Origin: Methylobacterium sp. E-066
Lineage (GTDB): Bacteria > Pseudomonadota > Alphaproteobacteria > Rhizobiales > Beijerinckiaceae
Reading direction: 5' to 3'
Assembly (NCBI RefSeq): GCF_022829635.1
Contig: NZ_JAKSYO010000186.1
Location: 47,049-111,048 of the forward strand
DNA length: 64,000 nucleotides
Positions 16,508-25,542 of this stretch are shown here, one piece after another. The notes below the pieces were generated by a model. That model did not search any database, was not told the DNA's origin, and was given only the letters and a program-made list of their open reading frames with translations. Within the stretch, counting starts at the first letter, position 1. Every line of letters starts with the position of its first letter. The position numbers and the translations under genes are program-made.

Positions 16508-17491
16508 ATGGCCCGCCGCCTGACCCTGTCCGTCGAGCGCTTCCCGATCGCCGGGGCCTTCACGATCTCCCGGGGCAGCCGCACCGAGATCGCCGTGGTG
16601 GTGGCGACGATCACGGACGCGAACGGGGTCGGGCGCGGCGAATGCGTGCCCTATCCGCGCTACGGCGAGAGCGTCGAGAGCGTCGTCGCGCTGATCGAGG
16701 GGCAGGCGGATGCCATCGGCGCCGGGATAGGGCGGGGCGAGCTCACGGCGCGGATGAAGGCGGGCGCGGCCCGCAACGCCCTCGACTGCGCCCTGTTCGA
16801 CTTGGAGGCCAAGCTTCAGGGACGCCGGGCCTGGGAGATCGCCGGGCTGACCGCCCCCGCCCCGGCGGTGACCGCCTACACGCTGAGCCTCGGCACCCCC
16901 GAGAGCATGGGCGAGGCCGCCCGGGCGGCGTCCCACCGGCCGCTGCTCAAGGTCAAGCTCGGCGGGGCCGGCGACCCCGAGCGCATCGCCGCCGTGCGGG
17001 CGGGCGCGCCGCAAGCGCGGCTGATCGTCGACGCCAACGAGGCGTGGCGGCCGGAGACCCTGGAGGCCAACCTCGCCGCCTGCCTGGAGGCCGGCGTCGC
17101 CCTGATCGAGCAGCCCCTGCCGGCCGATGCCGACGCCTTGCTCGCCGAGATCCCGCACCCGGTCCCGGTCTGCGCCGACGAGAGCCTGCACGACCGCGCC
17201 GGCCTCGATGCGCTGGCCGGGCGCTACGACGCGATCAACATCAAGCTCGACAAGACCGGCGGCCTGACCGAGGCGGTGCTGCTCGCCCGCGAGGCCCGGG
17301 CCCGCGGCTTCTCCGTGATGGTCGGCTGCATGCTCGGCACCTCGCTCGGCATGGCGCCCGCCACGCTGCTGGCGTCGCAAGCCGACTTCGTCGACCTCGA
17401 CGGCCCGCTGCTCCTCGCCCGCGACCGCGACCCACCGCTGCGTTACGACGGGAGCATCGTGCACCCGCCGGAGCCGGATTTGTGGGGGTAG
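16508..17491 (+). CDS. dgcA: N-acetyl-D-glutamate racemase DgcA (enolase superfamily, dipeptide-epimerase-like)
   Basis: An enolase-superfamily racemase of 327 residues. Key residues are visible in order: the KxK catalytic motif in LLKVKLGG, the metal ligands in LIVDANEAW, LIEQPLP and CADESLHD, and the second catalytic Lys in INIKLDKTGG. In the described pathway DgcA converts N-acetyl-D-glutamate to the L form after DgcN has acetylated it, feeding L-glutamate metabolism. dgcN ends 1 bp before this start, so the pair is co-translated. Sequence alone could also fit an L-Ala-D/L-Glu epimerase of peptidoglycan recycling; the dgcN neighbour decides for DgcA. Confidence 0.87.
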   Translation: MARRLTLSVERFPIAGAFTISRGSRTEIAVVVATITDANGVGRGECVPYPRYGESVESVVALIEGQADAIGAGIGRGELTARMKAGAARNALDCALFDLEAKLQGRRAWEIAGLTAPAPAVTAYTLSLGTPESMGEAARAASHRPLLKVKLGGAGDPERIAAVRAGAPQARLIVDANEAWRPETLEANLAACLEAGVALIEQPLPADADALLAEIPHPVPVCADESLHDRAGLDALAGRYDAINIKLDKTGGLTEAVLLAREARARGFSVMVGCMLGTSLGMAPATLLASQADFVDLDGPLLLARDRDPPLRYDGSIVHPPEPDLWG

Positions 17492-17578
17492 GGGAGGCTT
17501 GCGGCAGCCATCGATGGTGGTGAAGCGAGGCCGCGTTTAGCCGGCTCCCCTCCGCCTCGCTGCCGCAACCGGCCCGGT

Positions 17579-19249
17579 TCAGGCCGCCCGGACTGTCGCG
17601 AGGAAGCGGAGGACCTCGCCGTTCAGATGCTCGGATTGGTGTGACAACTCGGAGGCCGCCGACAGCACCTGATTGGCGGCCGCCCCCGTCGCTTCCGAGG
17701 CGCGCGCGACGCCCGTGATGTTGCTCGTCACTTCGCTGGTGCCGGTGGACGCCTGAGCGACGTTGCGAACGATTTCCTGCGTCGCCGCACCCTGCTGTTC
17801 GACGGCGGCGGCGATCGAGGTTGCCACGCCGTTGATCTCGCGGATGCGCGTGGTGATCGAGCCGATCGCCGCCACCGCTTGACCCGCCACGCCCTGGATC
17901 TGGCTGATCTGGCCGCTGATTTCCTCCGTCGCCCGTGCCGTCTGAGTGGCCAGTTCCTTGACCTCGGTGGCGACCACCGCGAAGCCCCGACCGGCCTCGC
18001 CGGCACGCGCCGCCTCGATGGTGGCGTTGAGCGCCAGAAGATTGGTCTGGCTCGCGATGTTGGAGATCAGCCCGACCATGTCGCCGATCCGGGATGAGGC
18101 TTGACTGAGGGCCCGGACGAGCTGCAGGGTCTGGTCCGCCTCTCCGACCGCCGTCTGTGCCAGATCGGATGAGCCCGACACTTGACGCCCGATCTCCTGC
18201 ACGGACGATCCCAGTTCCTCGGCCGCCGCAGCCACCGTGTTGACGTTGGCCGCGGCTTGTTCGGCGGCGGCCGCAACCGAGCCCGACTGGTTTGCGGTTT
18301 CGCCCGCCGTGACCGTCATGGTCTGTGCGGTCGTCTGAAGTTGCGTGGCGGCAGAGGAGACCATGCCGACGATACCGCCGACCGTGTCCTCGAACGCATC
18401 GGCCATCTGGCGCATGCCGGCCTTGCGTTGTTCCTCGGCAGAAGCCCGGGCCAGCACCGTTTCCTCTTCCAGTTGACGCGTCCGCACCAGATTTTCCCGA
18501 GACGCCTCGACGGCAGCAGCAATGGAGCCGATCTCGTTGGTGCGGTCCGTGTAGGGAACCGAGGCGTCGACATCGCCGGAAGCCAAATTCCGCATGCGCA
18601 GGATCAGGCGGTCGATCGGTCGCGTCACGCCGACGAGCACATAGACGATGCCGGCAAGCCCAAACGCGAAGGATACGCTGCAGAGCAGGCCGATGATCCA
18701 GAGGCCATGCACATAGGTCGCTTCGGATTTGATCTTGGCTTCGTCGCCCCCCGAAACGTTCAAGGCCGTGCTTCGATCGAGCGACTCGATCGAAGCATCG
18801 AACGGTTTGCGCGACGCCTGAAAGATCTCGTTCAAGACCCCCTGATCTTTTGCTTGCGCAGCAGACATGATCCGCGATCGGAATTTCAGATAGGCGCTCC
18901 AGTTCTGCTGATAGGCCATCCAGGCGGCTCGTTCTTCCGGGCTCGCGATCAGCGGTTCATAGCGGGTTGCGACGGCTTCGACGTCCTTGAGGCGGCGCGC
19001 CGACACCGAGTCCAGTTCAGGAACGGGTTCGATTGCCGTCACGTATCGGGCATCGACGAGCCGGAGGCGTGTCACTTTGTATTTCAACTCGCCAAGGGCT
19101 TGCACACTGGGCATCCAGTTGTCGGATAGATCTCGAGCATTGGCGTTGACGGCGCGCAACTGCAGTGCGCTCATGGCGCCTTGAACGAGAAAGCCGATCG
19201 CGAGCAGCCCGATCAGACCCCTCAGAACGAACGATATCTTCATGCTCAT
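17579..19249 (-). CDS. Membrane methyl-accepting chemotaxis protein
   Basis: A chemoreceptor of 556 residues with classic topology. The first membrane helix (LRGLIGLLAIGFLVQGAM) is followed by a periplasmic four-helix-bundle-type sensor of about 160 residues, then a second helix (GLLCSVSFAFGLAGIVYVLV), a HAMP linker (VTRPIDRLILRMRNLASGDV) and the signalling coiled coil with MVGLISNIASQTNLLALNAT and GEAGRGFAVVATEVKELATQ. I chose the ATG at 19249 because GAGGAC lies upstream at normal spacing. The ligand is unknown. No che genes are near, so it reports to a remote cluster. Confidence 0.93.
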   Translation of the reverse strand: MSMKISFVLRGLIGLLAIGFLVQGAMSALQLRAVNANARDLSDNWMPSVQALGELKYKVTRLRLVDARYVTAIEPVPELDSVSARRLKDVEAVATRYEPLIASPEERAAWMAYQQNWSAYLKFRSRIMSAAQAKDQGVLNEIFQASRKPFDASIESLDRSTALNVSGGDEAKIKSEATYVHGLWIIGLLCSVSFAFGLAGIVYVLVGVTRPIDRLILRMRNLASGDVDASVPYTDRTNEIGSIAAAVEASRENLVRTRQLEEETVLARASAEEQRKAGMRQMADAFEDTVGGIVGMVSSAATQLQTTAQTMTVTAGETANQSGSVAAAAEQAAANVNTVAAAAEELGSSVQEIGRQVSGSSDLAQTAVGEADQTLQLVRALSQASSRIGDMVGLISNIASQTNLLALNATIEAARAGEAGRGFAVVATEVKELATQTARATEEISGQISQIQGVAGQAVAAIGSITTRIREINGVATSIAAAVEQQGAATQEIVRNVAQASTGTSEVTSNITGVARASEATGAAANQVLSAASELSHQSEHLNGEVLRFLATVRAA

Positions 19250-19519
19250 CACCAGGTCCTCGTTAAGAGGGGCGTACAAACACGCGATAAATTGACAGTT
19301 AAATCGAGAGCATAAATTTTGTAACGCGGTGGGCGGGGCCGGATCTGCGATCTGCTGAGCCCGGTGTTGCCACGATCTGCCCGACGAAGTCCCTGCTTAA
19401 TCGCTTGAATTAAGATCCAATACCAATAAATCTATTGAGCATGGACTTGAACGACCATTAAATATCGAATTCGATAATATGAATATGGTCGATGGTCTAT
19501 CGATGGCGAGGACAACAGC
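19250..19519. promoter_or_regulatory. AT-rich interval upstream of the chemoreceptor
   Basis: This 270-bp gap is strikingly AT-rich compared with its surroundings and contains no gene. A perfect 14-bp palindrome, TATCGAATTCGATA, lies at 19463-19476. It probably holds the chemoreceptor promoter; no confident hexamers were assigned. Confidence 0.4.
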
Positions 19520-19858
19520 TTATTCCGCCAGCTCCAAGAAATGCCGCCCCTGGCGATCGTCGATCTCGATGATCCAGAGATCGGAGTCGAACCGGATTTC
19601 CTTGGTCAGCCGCTCCTCGACGTCGAGCGGGGTGCCGCCCGTGACCAGGGCGGCAAAGCGGCGGTCGCCGCTGTCCTCGGCCTCGAACAGGGCCTGGGGG
19701 GCGGGGCCGTAGAGATCGGCGGTGCCGTCGAGGCGGTCGACCTTCACGAAGATCGCGCCGGCCTCCGGCGAGCCGCGTCGGCGCAGCACCGCCGGGATGC
19801 CCTCGACCCCGAGGCGGCGCAGGTGGGCCGAGACCCAGAAATCGGAGCGCAGGCGCAT
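19520..19858 (-). CDS. DUF1491 family protein
   Basis: A 112-residue protein beginning MRLRSDFWVSAHLRRLGVEG and containing PAVLRRRGSPEAGAIFVKVD and a Trp/Ile-rich end (SDLWIIEIDDRQGRHFLELA). This is the conserved layout of DUF1491, a small alphaproteobacterial family of unknown function. The start at 19858 matches the family N-terminus; the frame extends 15 codons further. It is a single gene between the AT-rich interval and the peptidoglycan-binding gene. Confidence 0.8.
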   Translation of the reverse strand: MRLRSDFWVSAHLRRLGVEGIPAVLRRRGSPEAGAIFVKVDRLDGTADLYGPAPQALFEAEDSGDRRFAALVTGGTPLDVEERLTKEIRFDSDLWIIEIDDRQGRHFLELAE

Positions 19859-20005
19859 GCGTGTCGGGCCTCCCGGAAGCGGAACGCTGCCGGTCGCGAC
19901 CAACTAGAGTCGTTCCCGATCGGGTTGCAATCGGGAACGACTTTCAGTTCTTGATGTGACGCGCTCGCTGACGCCGAACCGGCCTCCACGTCGGCGGCGA
20001 GCGCT

Positions 20006-20713
20006 CTAACCTTGGCCGGCGCGGGACATCAGCGCGCGCAGGGTCCGGCCCGCGGCCTCGCCGGTCACCGGCAGCTTGGCGCTGCGCTCGAATTTTTCGA
20101 TCGCCGCCCGCGTCCCCGGCCCCATGGCACCGTCGGGCTTGACCGGATAGCCGAGCTTCGACAGCGCCTTCTGCGCCCGCAGTACCGGATCGGGCTGCGC
20201 CTCGGGCTTGGCCGTCTTCGCGGCCTCCTTGGGCGCGTCCTTCTGCACCGGCTTAGCGGTCGTCCGGACCGCCACGGCCCGGGGCGTCACCGAGGCGGTG
20301 GTCTCGTCGGAGCGGATCAGGTCGGCGATCGGGTCCCGGGCGGCCTGCTTGGCGGGGGCGGCGGCCCGGTCGGGCTGCGTCGGCTCCTTGACGACATCCC
20401 GGATCGCCTCCTTCGCGGCCGCTGCCGGCTCGCGCGGGGCGGGGGCCTTCTGGGTCGCGACCTTGGGCAGGATCGGCGCCGGATGGCGCCCGGATTGATG
20501 GCCCAGCGCGTTGAAGCAGATGAAGCCCGCCGCGCCCACGGCCACGACGCTGCTCAGCACCGTGCCCGGGCTGTTCCGGCACGAGGCGCCTGTCGCCTTC
20601 ACCGCACCGACCAGCACGCCGCGCCAATCGCTCGGGGCGGCGGCGCGGCGTGGCGCCGGACGGCGGACGGCGCGTGCCTCGCCCGGGACGGTGATCTCGC
20701 GGTAGCCTGACAT
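20006..20713 (-). CDS. Membrane-anchored peptidoglycan-binding protein
   Basis: A 235-residue protein with a basic N-terminal cytoplasmic segment, one membrane helix (GTVLSSVVAVGAAGFICFNA, about residues 48-68), a long Ala/Pro/Lys-rich periplasmic linker and a C-terminal PG_binding_1 domain (LRAQKALSKLGYPVKPDGAM, GTRAAIEKFERSAKLPVTGE). It should tether the inner membrane to the cell wall. It lies 27 bp after the histidine kinase gene on the same strand, so they probably share a transcript and a role in envelope or cell-cycle control. Confidence 0.85.
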   Translation of the reverse strand: MSGYREITVPGEARAVRRPAPRRAAAPSDWRGVLVGAVKATGASCRNSPGTVLSSVVAVGAAGFICFNALGHQSGRHPAPILPKVATQKAPAPREPAAAAKEAIRDVVKEPTQPDRAAAPAKQAARDPIADLIRSDETTASVTPRAVAVRTTAKPVQKDAPKEAAKTAKPEAQPDPVLRAQKALSKLGYPVKPDGAMGPGTRAAIEKFERSAKLPVTGEAAGRTLRALMSRAGQG

Positions 20714-20740
20714 CGTGTCTCCTTCTCGCGGATCGCTGGC

Positions 20741-22615
20741 TCAGCCGGCCCGGCGCAGGGTCGGCTCCGAGGCGGCGGGCTCGGCGTCGAACAGGCCGAG
20801 GGGCAGGCGCACCACCGACCGGCGCGGGGGGCCGGCACCCCGCACGGCGGTGCGGATCGGGGCGGGGCCGGCGGCGGCCGCCGGATCCCGGCAGACCAGG
20901 GGCAGCGTCACGGTCACGACGGTGCCGGCCTGGGGGGCGCTCTCGATCAGCATGGCGCCGCCATGCAGGCCGACGAGGCCCTGCACCACCGAGAGGCCGA
21001 GGCCGGTCCCCTCGTGCTGGCGCTTGTAGCCGCCGCTCCCGGCCTGGAAGAACGGCGTGCCGAGCTTGGGCAGGTCGCCCTCGCCGACGCCGACGCCGGT
21101 ATCCGCGACGACGATGTCCAACCCGTCCGGGCCGTGGCGCAGGGACAGGTCGACCCGGCCGCCCCGCGGGGTGAACTTCACGGCGTTGGAGATCAGGTTG
21201 ATCAGCACTTGGCGGCACGCGCTCGGATCGGCCGTGATCTCGATCGGGCCCGGCACGGAGGCCGCCAGGGTCACACCCGCGGCCTCGGCCTTGAGGCGCA
21301 TCAGGTCGCAGCAGGAGCGCACCAGGGCGGCGGCGTCGAAGGTCTCCGGCGCGTAGTCGAAATTGCCGCTCTGGATCCGGCTCATGTCGAGCAGCGTGTT
21401 GACGACCCCGAGCAGGTGATGGCCGGAGGCGCCGATGATCCCGGCATATTCCCGCGCCTGGTCCGGGCTGAGGCTGATCGCGCCTTCGCCGGCCAGAACC
21501 TCGGAGAAGCCGATGATCGCGTTGAGCGGCGTGCGCAGCTCGTGGGTGACGTTGGCCAGGAACCGTCCCTTGATCGCATCGGCGCGCTCGGCCTCGGCGC
21601 GGGCGCGCTCCAGCTCCTCGGCGTGGAGGTGATGCCCGGTCATGTCGCGGGTCACGGCGACGACGGTCATGGCCGCGTCGTGGGGACCGTGCGCGATCCG
21701 GTGGGCGCGCATCTCGGCATGGATCAGGGTGGCGCCGTCGGGCCGGCCGGCGGCGGGCTCGACATGGAGGCGCAGGGGCAGCGTGGAGGGCCGCCCGGTC
21801 GCGGCGACGTCGCTCACCGCCTTGAGGAAGGCCGGCCGGTCGGCGACGTGGACCCGCTCCAGCAGGCCGTGGCCGCGCAGCCGCGCCGCGTCGCTGCCGA
21901 CCAGCCGGCTGGCCGACATCGAAGCCTCCAGCACGCGGCCGTTGCGGTCGTGCCAGGTCACGAGGTCGTCGATGGCGGAGAGCAGCAGGCGGTCGCGGGC
22001 TTCGTTGTCGCGCAGCCGCTCGCGCCAGGCGCCCTCGTTGCGCATGTGCTCCAGGGCCTGGGCGACGACGTGGCCGATCGCCGTGATCGCGAAGACCGGC
22101 AGGGCGACACCGGCGGAGATGTCCATCACCGGCAGGGTGCCGGGCCAGGAGCCGAGGGAGACGACGCCCAGCACGCCGAGCACCGCCAGGAAAGCCGCGG
22201 CGGCCGTGGCGCGCATCGAGCCGGAGACCAGGGCCTCCAGGGGGATCGCCACCAGCCAGACCGCCGCCGGGGAGGTCGCCCCGCCGGTGAGGCCGGCGAG
22301 GCAGACCACGAGACCGGTCAGGCCCGCCGACGAGACCGCATGCGCCACCCAGAGGGAACCGGTGCGGGCGAGCAGCACTGCGGCCAGAACCGGCAGCAGC
22401 AGGCTCGCGATCGCCAGTACCTCGATGCCCGACGGGACCCCGCGCCAGAGCAGGTAGGGTGGCAGCGCCGCCATCATCACCATGCCGGTGGCGAGGCGGG
22501 ACACCAGGAAGCGCTCATGCCGGAACCGAACGCTCGCATCATCGGCCACGGATTCGTGGACCAGACCCGCGAGACGGTCGTCGAGCAGAGACGTCAGGGC
22601 TTTTTTAACAGGCAA
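20741..22615 (-). CDS. Membrane sensor histidine kinase, PleC/DivJ-like
   Basis: A 624-residue sensor kinase. Residues 40-190 form about six membrane helices, residues 205-325 a PAS domain (LLSAIDDLVTWHDRNGRVLE), then HisKA with the phosphorylated H358 in RFLANVTHELRTPLNAIIGF, and a HATPase domain with N box LINLISNAVKF, G1 ADTGVGVG and G2 HEGTGLGLSVVQGLVGLHGG. The architecture, and the FFQAGSGGYKRQHEGTG loop, resemble DivJ/PleC kinases that control DivK in alphaproteobacterial cell-cycle signalling. No response regulator is adjacent, which fits that class. The exact orthologue cannot be settled here. Confidence 0.9.
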   Translation of the reverse strand: MPVKKALTSLLDDRLAGLVHESVADDASVRFRHERFLVSRLATGMVMMAALPPYLLWRGVPSGIEVLAIASLLLPVLAAVLLARTGSLWVAHAVSSAGLTGLVVCLAGLTGGATSPAAVWLVAIPLEALVSGSMRATAAAAFLAVLGVLGVVSLGSWPGTLPVMDISAGVALPVFAITAIGHVVAQALEHMRNEGAWRERLRDNEARDRLLLSAIDDLVTWHDRNGRVLEASMSASRLVGSDAARLRGHGLLERVHVADRPAFLKAVSDVAATGRPSTLPLRLHVEPAAGRPDGATLIHAEMRAHRIAHGPHDAAMTVVAVTRDMTGHHLHAEELERARAEAERADAIKGRFLANVTHELRTPLNAIIGFSEVLAGEGAISLSPDQAREYAGIIGASGHHLLGVVNTLLDMSRIQSGNFDYAPETFDAAALVRSCCDLMRLKAEAAGVTLAASVPGPIEITADPSACRQVLINLISNAVKFTPRGGRVDLSLRHGPDGLDIVVADTGVGVGEGDLPKLGTPFFQAGSGGYKRQHEGTGLGLSVVQGLVGLHGGAMLIESAPQAGTVVTVTLPLVCRDPAAAAGPAPIRTAVRGAGPPRRSVVRLPLGLFDAEPAASEPTLRRAG

Positions 22616-22878
22616 GGCTCACACGCGCCGCGGTGAATGCCAATCGACATGTCCCGCGCCTCCGGCTCGACTTCAAAACGACTACCGGACAGTCGCAGGG
22701 GCGGCTTAAACGAGTGTTGCGAGACTTGGCCGAATGCGCGGGATGCTTTCCGTAAGGTAACCAGCGGCCAGCGAGCGCGCTTCGTTCACCATGGCGCGCG
22801 AAAACTCGACGCGGTTGAGGTGGAGTTCACGAAACCGGGCGGATTTTCATGATCGAGACCCGCGAAGGAGCCCGTCCG

Positions 22879-23199
22879 ATGACCTTCCTGCTGCGCGCCG
22901 CGCTGGTGATCGGCGCGCTCTCGTACCTGGCGCTGCTGCGCAACGGCGCCGATCCGGCCGCGGAGACCCGCAAGCTCACGGGATCGGTGGCCGCGGGCGC
23001 CAAGGCGACGCTGCCGGCCGCCCTCGATGCGGTTCCTGCCGAGACCCGCGACCGGGCCGTGCGCGCCGTCCTGGCCCGGGGCCTGATGGCGGAGCTGAGC
23101 CGCCGCGCCGGCGTGGACGAGCCGGAGGCCGCCTCGAACGACACGCTGGAAGCCTCCGACCGGCAGCCCGCCTGGCGCGGTCCTGCGGAGCCCCGCTGA
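22879..23199 (+). CDS. Small membrane-anchored hypothetical protein
   Basis: A 106-residue protein with an N-terminal hydrophobic segment (MTFLLRAALVIGALSYLALL) that could be a signal anchor, followed by an alanine-rich helical region (TLPAALDAVPAETRDRAVRA). I do not recognise the family. The ATG at 22879 is preferred over one at 22849 because GAAGGAG precedes it at the usual distance. It is divergent from the histidine kinase, with a 260-bp gap that may hold both promoters. Confidence 0.6.
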   Translation: MTFLLRAALVIGALSYLALLRNGADPAAETRKLTGSVAAGAKATLPAALDAVPAETRDRAVRAVLARGLMAELSRRAGVDEPEAASNDTLEASDRQPAWRGPAEPR

Positions 23200-23221
23200 T
23201 CCCACGGAAAACCATGGGTTT

Positions 23222-23312
23222 CCAAAGGGCGAGCCCTTTGGCGGGTTGTCAGGGCGGAGCCCTGATGAAGAAGGGCTCCGCCCTTCACCCGCAAAAGGGC
23301 TGAGCCCTTTTG
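23222..23312. repeat. Cluster of four hairpins between convergent genes
   Basis: Four perfect short hairpins stand side by side: 23222-23241 (CCAAAGGGC / GCCCTTTGG), 23250-23264 (CAGGGC / GCCCTG), 23271-23285 (AAGGGC / GCCCTT) and 23292-23312 (CAAAAGGGC / GCCCTTTTG). They lie between two convergent genes, where they can act as a bidirectional terminator. The repeated GGGC/GCCC core also resembles a dispersed intergenic repeat of methylobacteria. Confidence 0.8.
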
Positions 23313-23332
23313 GATCCCCTGACTTCCGTGCC

Positions 23333-24463
23333 TCAGCCGGCTTCGCCGCTGGTCGCCCGCAGGGGGCGCATCGGCAGGGGCGGGCGCTGGGCGCCGGCGC
23401 GCTCGGGACCCTGGCGCAGCTTGGCCTCCGGGCCGTGCAGCGGCTGGTGAGCCTCGCTCCGGCCGCGCTCGGCCAGGGGTGTGTCGAGGATCGCCGCGAT
23501 CAGGTCGCGGGAGGCCGGGCGGCTCACGGTCCGGAACAGGCGCACCAGCCCGGCCACCCGCTCGGCGGAGCGCGCCACGCCCTGGTTCAGCGTGAGGAAG
23601 ATGTAGACCGCCTCCTCCTCGTGCAGGCCGGCGGCGCGCAGGCCGAGCGTCAGCAGGTCGTAGCGCGCGCCCGGATCGTCCACCACGGTGAGGAAGTCGT
23701 GTGCGACGCCGAGGCCGTCGGCCAGGGCGGCGATGAAGGTCGGGACGTCCTGCGAGGCCGAGAGGCCGGTCAGGGTCTCGCCGAGGCCGCGCGGCGGGGG
23801 CGGGCAGGGGCGCAGGGCCGCGGTCGCCTCGACGGTCCGGCCGATCACCTCGCGGCGGATCGGGTCGGCGTGCAGGTAGAGGGGCACGAGGTCGGCGGCC
23901 GAGACGTCGGGGCGGGCGAGGAGCAGGCGCGCCAGTTCGGCGACGCTGCGGCCGCGGCTCACGAGGCGGGCCAGCGCCGCCCCGCGCAGGGTGATGCCGA
24001 GATTGGCCGCGAGCGCCAGGTCGATCTCCAGGCGGCCCTCGCGGGAGAGTTCGTCCACCGCCTCGCGGCTCAGCCCGACCCGGGCGGCGATGCGGGCAGC
24101 GATGTCGGAGCCGTCGGCCAGCGCGGCCTCGATCAGGCGGTGGCTCAGTACGGGGGCGAGCGTCACCACCGTGTCGCGGACGGCGCCGCCCCGCATGGCG
24201 AGCGCCTCCAGGACCGAGGGCGGCGTCTCCGGAAAGGCGGCGAGCTTGGCGGCGACGACCTGGGCGGTCTCGTCGTCCACCCGGGGGATCAGTCCGCAGG
24301 CCAGGGACTCGAAGATCTCGATCTCGGCCCGATCCCGGCCGGGCGCCCGAACGAACAGGTCGGTCTGCACCCGGAGGATCACCGGCTTGAGATCGAGATT
24401 CTCGATCCGCGCCAATTCGAGAAGCCCGGACAGGTCCGGCGGAGCGTCGACGGATGAGGGCAT
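23333..24463 (-). CDS. DUF2336 domain protein
   Basis: A 376-residue all-helical protein matching the DUF2336 family of alphaproteobacteria. Its body consists of HEAT-like helical pairs (LSGLLELARIENLDLKPVIL, TQVVAAKLAAFPETPPSVLE, VLSHRLIEAALADGSDIAAR). The function of the family is not established. I start it at the ATG at 24463; the frame begins 6 codons earlier with a TTG. No operon partners are apparent; it converges with the small membrane protein gene across the hairpin cluster. Confidence 0.8.
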   Translation of the reverse strand: MPSSVDAPPDLSGLLELARIENLDLKPVILRVQTDLFVRAPGRDRAEIEIFESLACGLIPRVDDETAQVVAAKLAAFPETPPSVLEALAMRGGAVRDTVVTLAPVLSHRLIEAALADGSDIAARIAARVGLSREAVDELSREGRLEIDLALAANLGITLRGAALARLVSRGRSVAELARLLLARPDVSAADLVPLYLHADPIRREVIGRTVEATAALRPCPPPPRGLGETLTGLSASQDVPTFIAALADGLGVAHDFLTVVDDPGARYDLLTLGLRAAGLHEEEAVYIFLTLNQGVARSAERVAGLVRLFRTVSRPASRDLIAAILDTPLAERGRSEAHQPLHGPEAKLRQGPERAGAQRPPLPMRPLRATSGEAG

Positions 24464-24581
24464 GAGGATCGGTTTACGCAAGACTGCAGTAAGCTCACGC
24501 TAACCGCATCGACGTGAATCGACCTTTAAGCCGCCCCCATCGCGGCCGTGCCGTCCTGCATCATCCCGGGACTTGCCGGGC

Positions 24582-24935
24582 TCAGTGCGTCAGCCAGAGG
24601 GACAGCGTCAGAACCACCGCAATCGCCACGATGGCGCTCGCGAAAACCGGCGTGATCCACGGCGTGCGCTGCTGCATGATGCCGGCCGCGGCCTTCTCCG
24701 ACGGCGCCCGCTCGTTCTGCCGCGCGAGGCGGACTTCCTGCGAGGTCGGGGGCGCCCCTCCGGCCTCCTCGCAGGTGCCGAGCGGCGCGGCCCCGACATC
24801 CACATGCGGGACCTTGTCGCCGGTCCGCCCGCTGTCGATGTCGCCCTTCAGCTGCGCCGAGGTCGGGTTGTCGGAATCCGGCGGCGGATCGGCCTGCAGG
24901 TTCCCGGGGGACGGTGGGGTCTCGGATCGCAGCAT
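24582..24935 (-). CDS. Small tail-anchored hypothetical membrane protein
   Basis: A 117-residue protein with a hydrophilic, Pro/Asp-rich N-terminal part and one C-terminal membrane helix (TPVFASAIVAIAVVLTLSLW) ending LTH. I do not recognise it. GGAG precedes the ATG. The C-terminal helix implies a tail-anchored cytoplasmic domain. Confidence 0.5.
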   Translation of the reverse strand: MLRSETPPSPGNLQADPPPDSDNPTSAQLKGDIDSGRTGDKVPHVDVGAAPLGTCEEAGGAPPTSQEVRLARQNERAPSEKAAAGIMQQRTPWITPVFASAIVAIAVVLTLSLWLTH

Positions 24936-25006
24936 CGGTGGAACTCCAGTATTCCTGGGTCAACGCTCGATCCTGGCCGCCGGATGTGCCCATGGTGTCG
25001 CGGATC

Positions 25007-25468
25007 TCAAGTCTCCGCGGGCCCTCGCTTCAGCAAAGGACGCGTGAGGATCTGCCCATCCGCGGTGAATCCGGCCGCGGCGGCGAAGGCGTGCAGCGCG
25101 TCCTGCCCGGGGCCGATCGTCAGGACCAGCCGCTCGCAGCCGGCCTGCCGGGCCGCCCGTGCCGCCGCCTTCAGCAAGACCCGACCGATGCCCCGGCGCC
25201 GGGATTCCGCCGCGACGACGAGGGTGGTGATCAGGCCCAGGGCCTTGGCGGCCTCGAGGGTGCGCATGGGAGCGAGCGCGATCAGCCCGCTCGGCGGCCC
25301 CCATTCCACCGCGACCAAGGCCGTGCCGCCGCTACCTTGAAGGGCGTCGAGCCGGGCGGCGAGATCCGCCGCAGCGACCGCGATGCCGGCCTCAGCCAGC
25401 AGGTCCGCGAGACCCGGAGCGTCGGGACCCGCGGCCGCGCGGATCTCCAGCCCGTAGCGATTGCCCAA
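25007..25468 (-). CDS. GNAT family N-acetyltransferase
   Basis: A 153-residue acetyltransferase with the acetyl-CoA core ALGLITTLVVAAESRRRGIG followed by RVLLKAAARAARQAGCERLV, and a C-terminal HAFAAAAGFTADGQILTRPL. The frame begins with TTG at 25468; no in-frame ATG exists before the domain, so that start is plausible but unproven. It is the third GNAT gene in the core part of the window and is not closely similar to the other two. Confidence 0.8.
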   Translation of the reverse strand: MGNRYGLEIRAAAGPDAPGLADLLAEAGIAVAAADLAARLDALQGSGGTALVAVEWGPPSGLIALAPMRTLEAAKALGLITTLVVAAESRRRGIGRVLLKAAARAARQAGCERLVLTIGPGQDALHAFAAAAGFTADGQILTRPLLKRGPAET

Positions 25469-25542
25469 TCCCTGCTCCCGTACCCTGCTGCCGGGCGTTC
25501 AACGCAGGTCCGCGCAAATCGATCGCGTCCGGTCGGTCCGCG

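Noticed and set aside
19440..19480. A CtrA-type TTAA-N7-TTAA site in the AT-rich gap
   Set aside because: Only one half-site is present at the required spacing.
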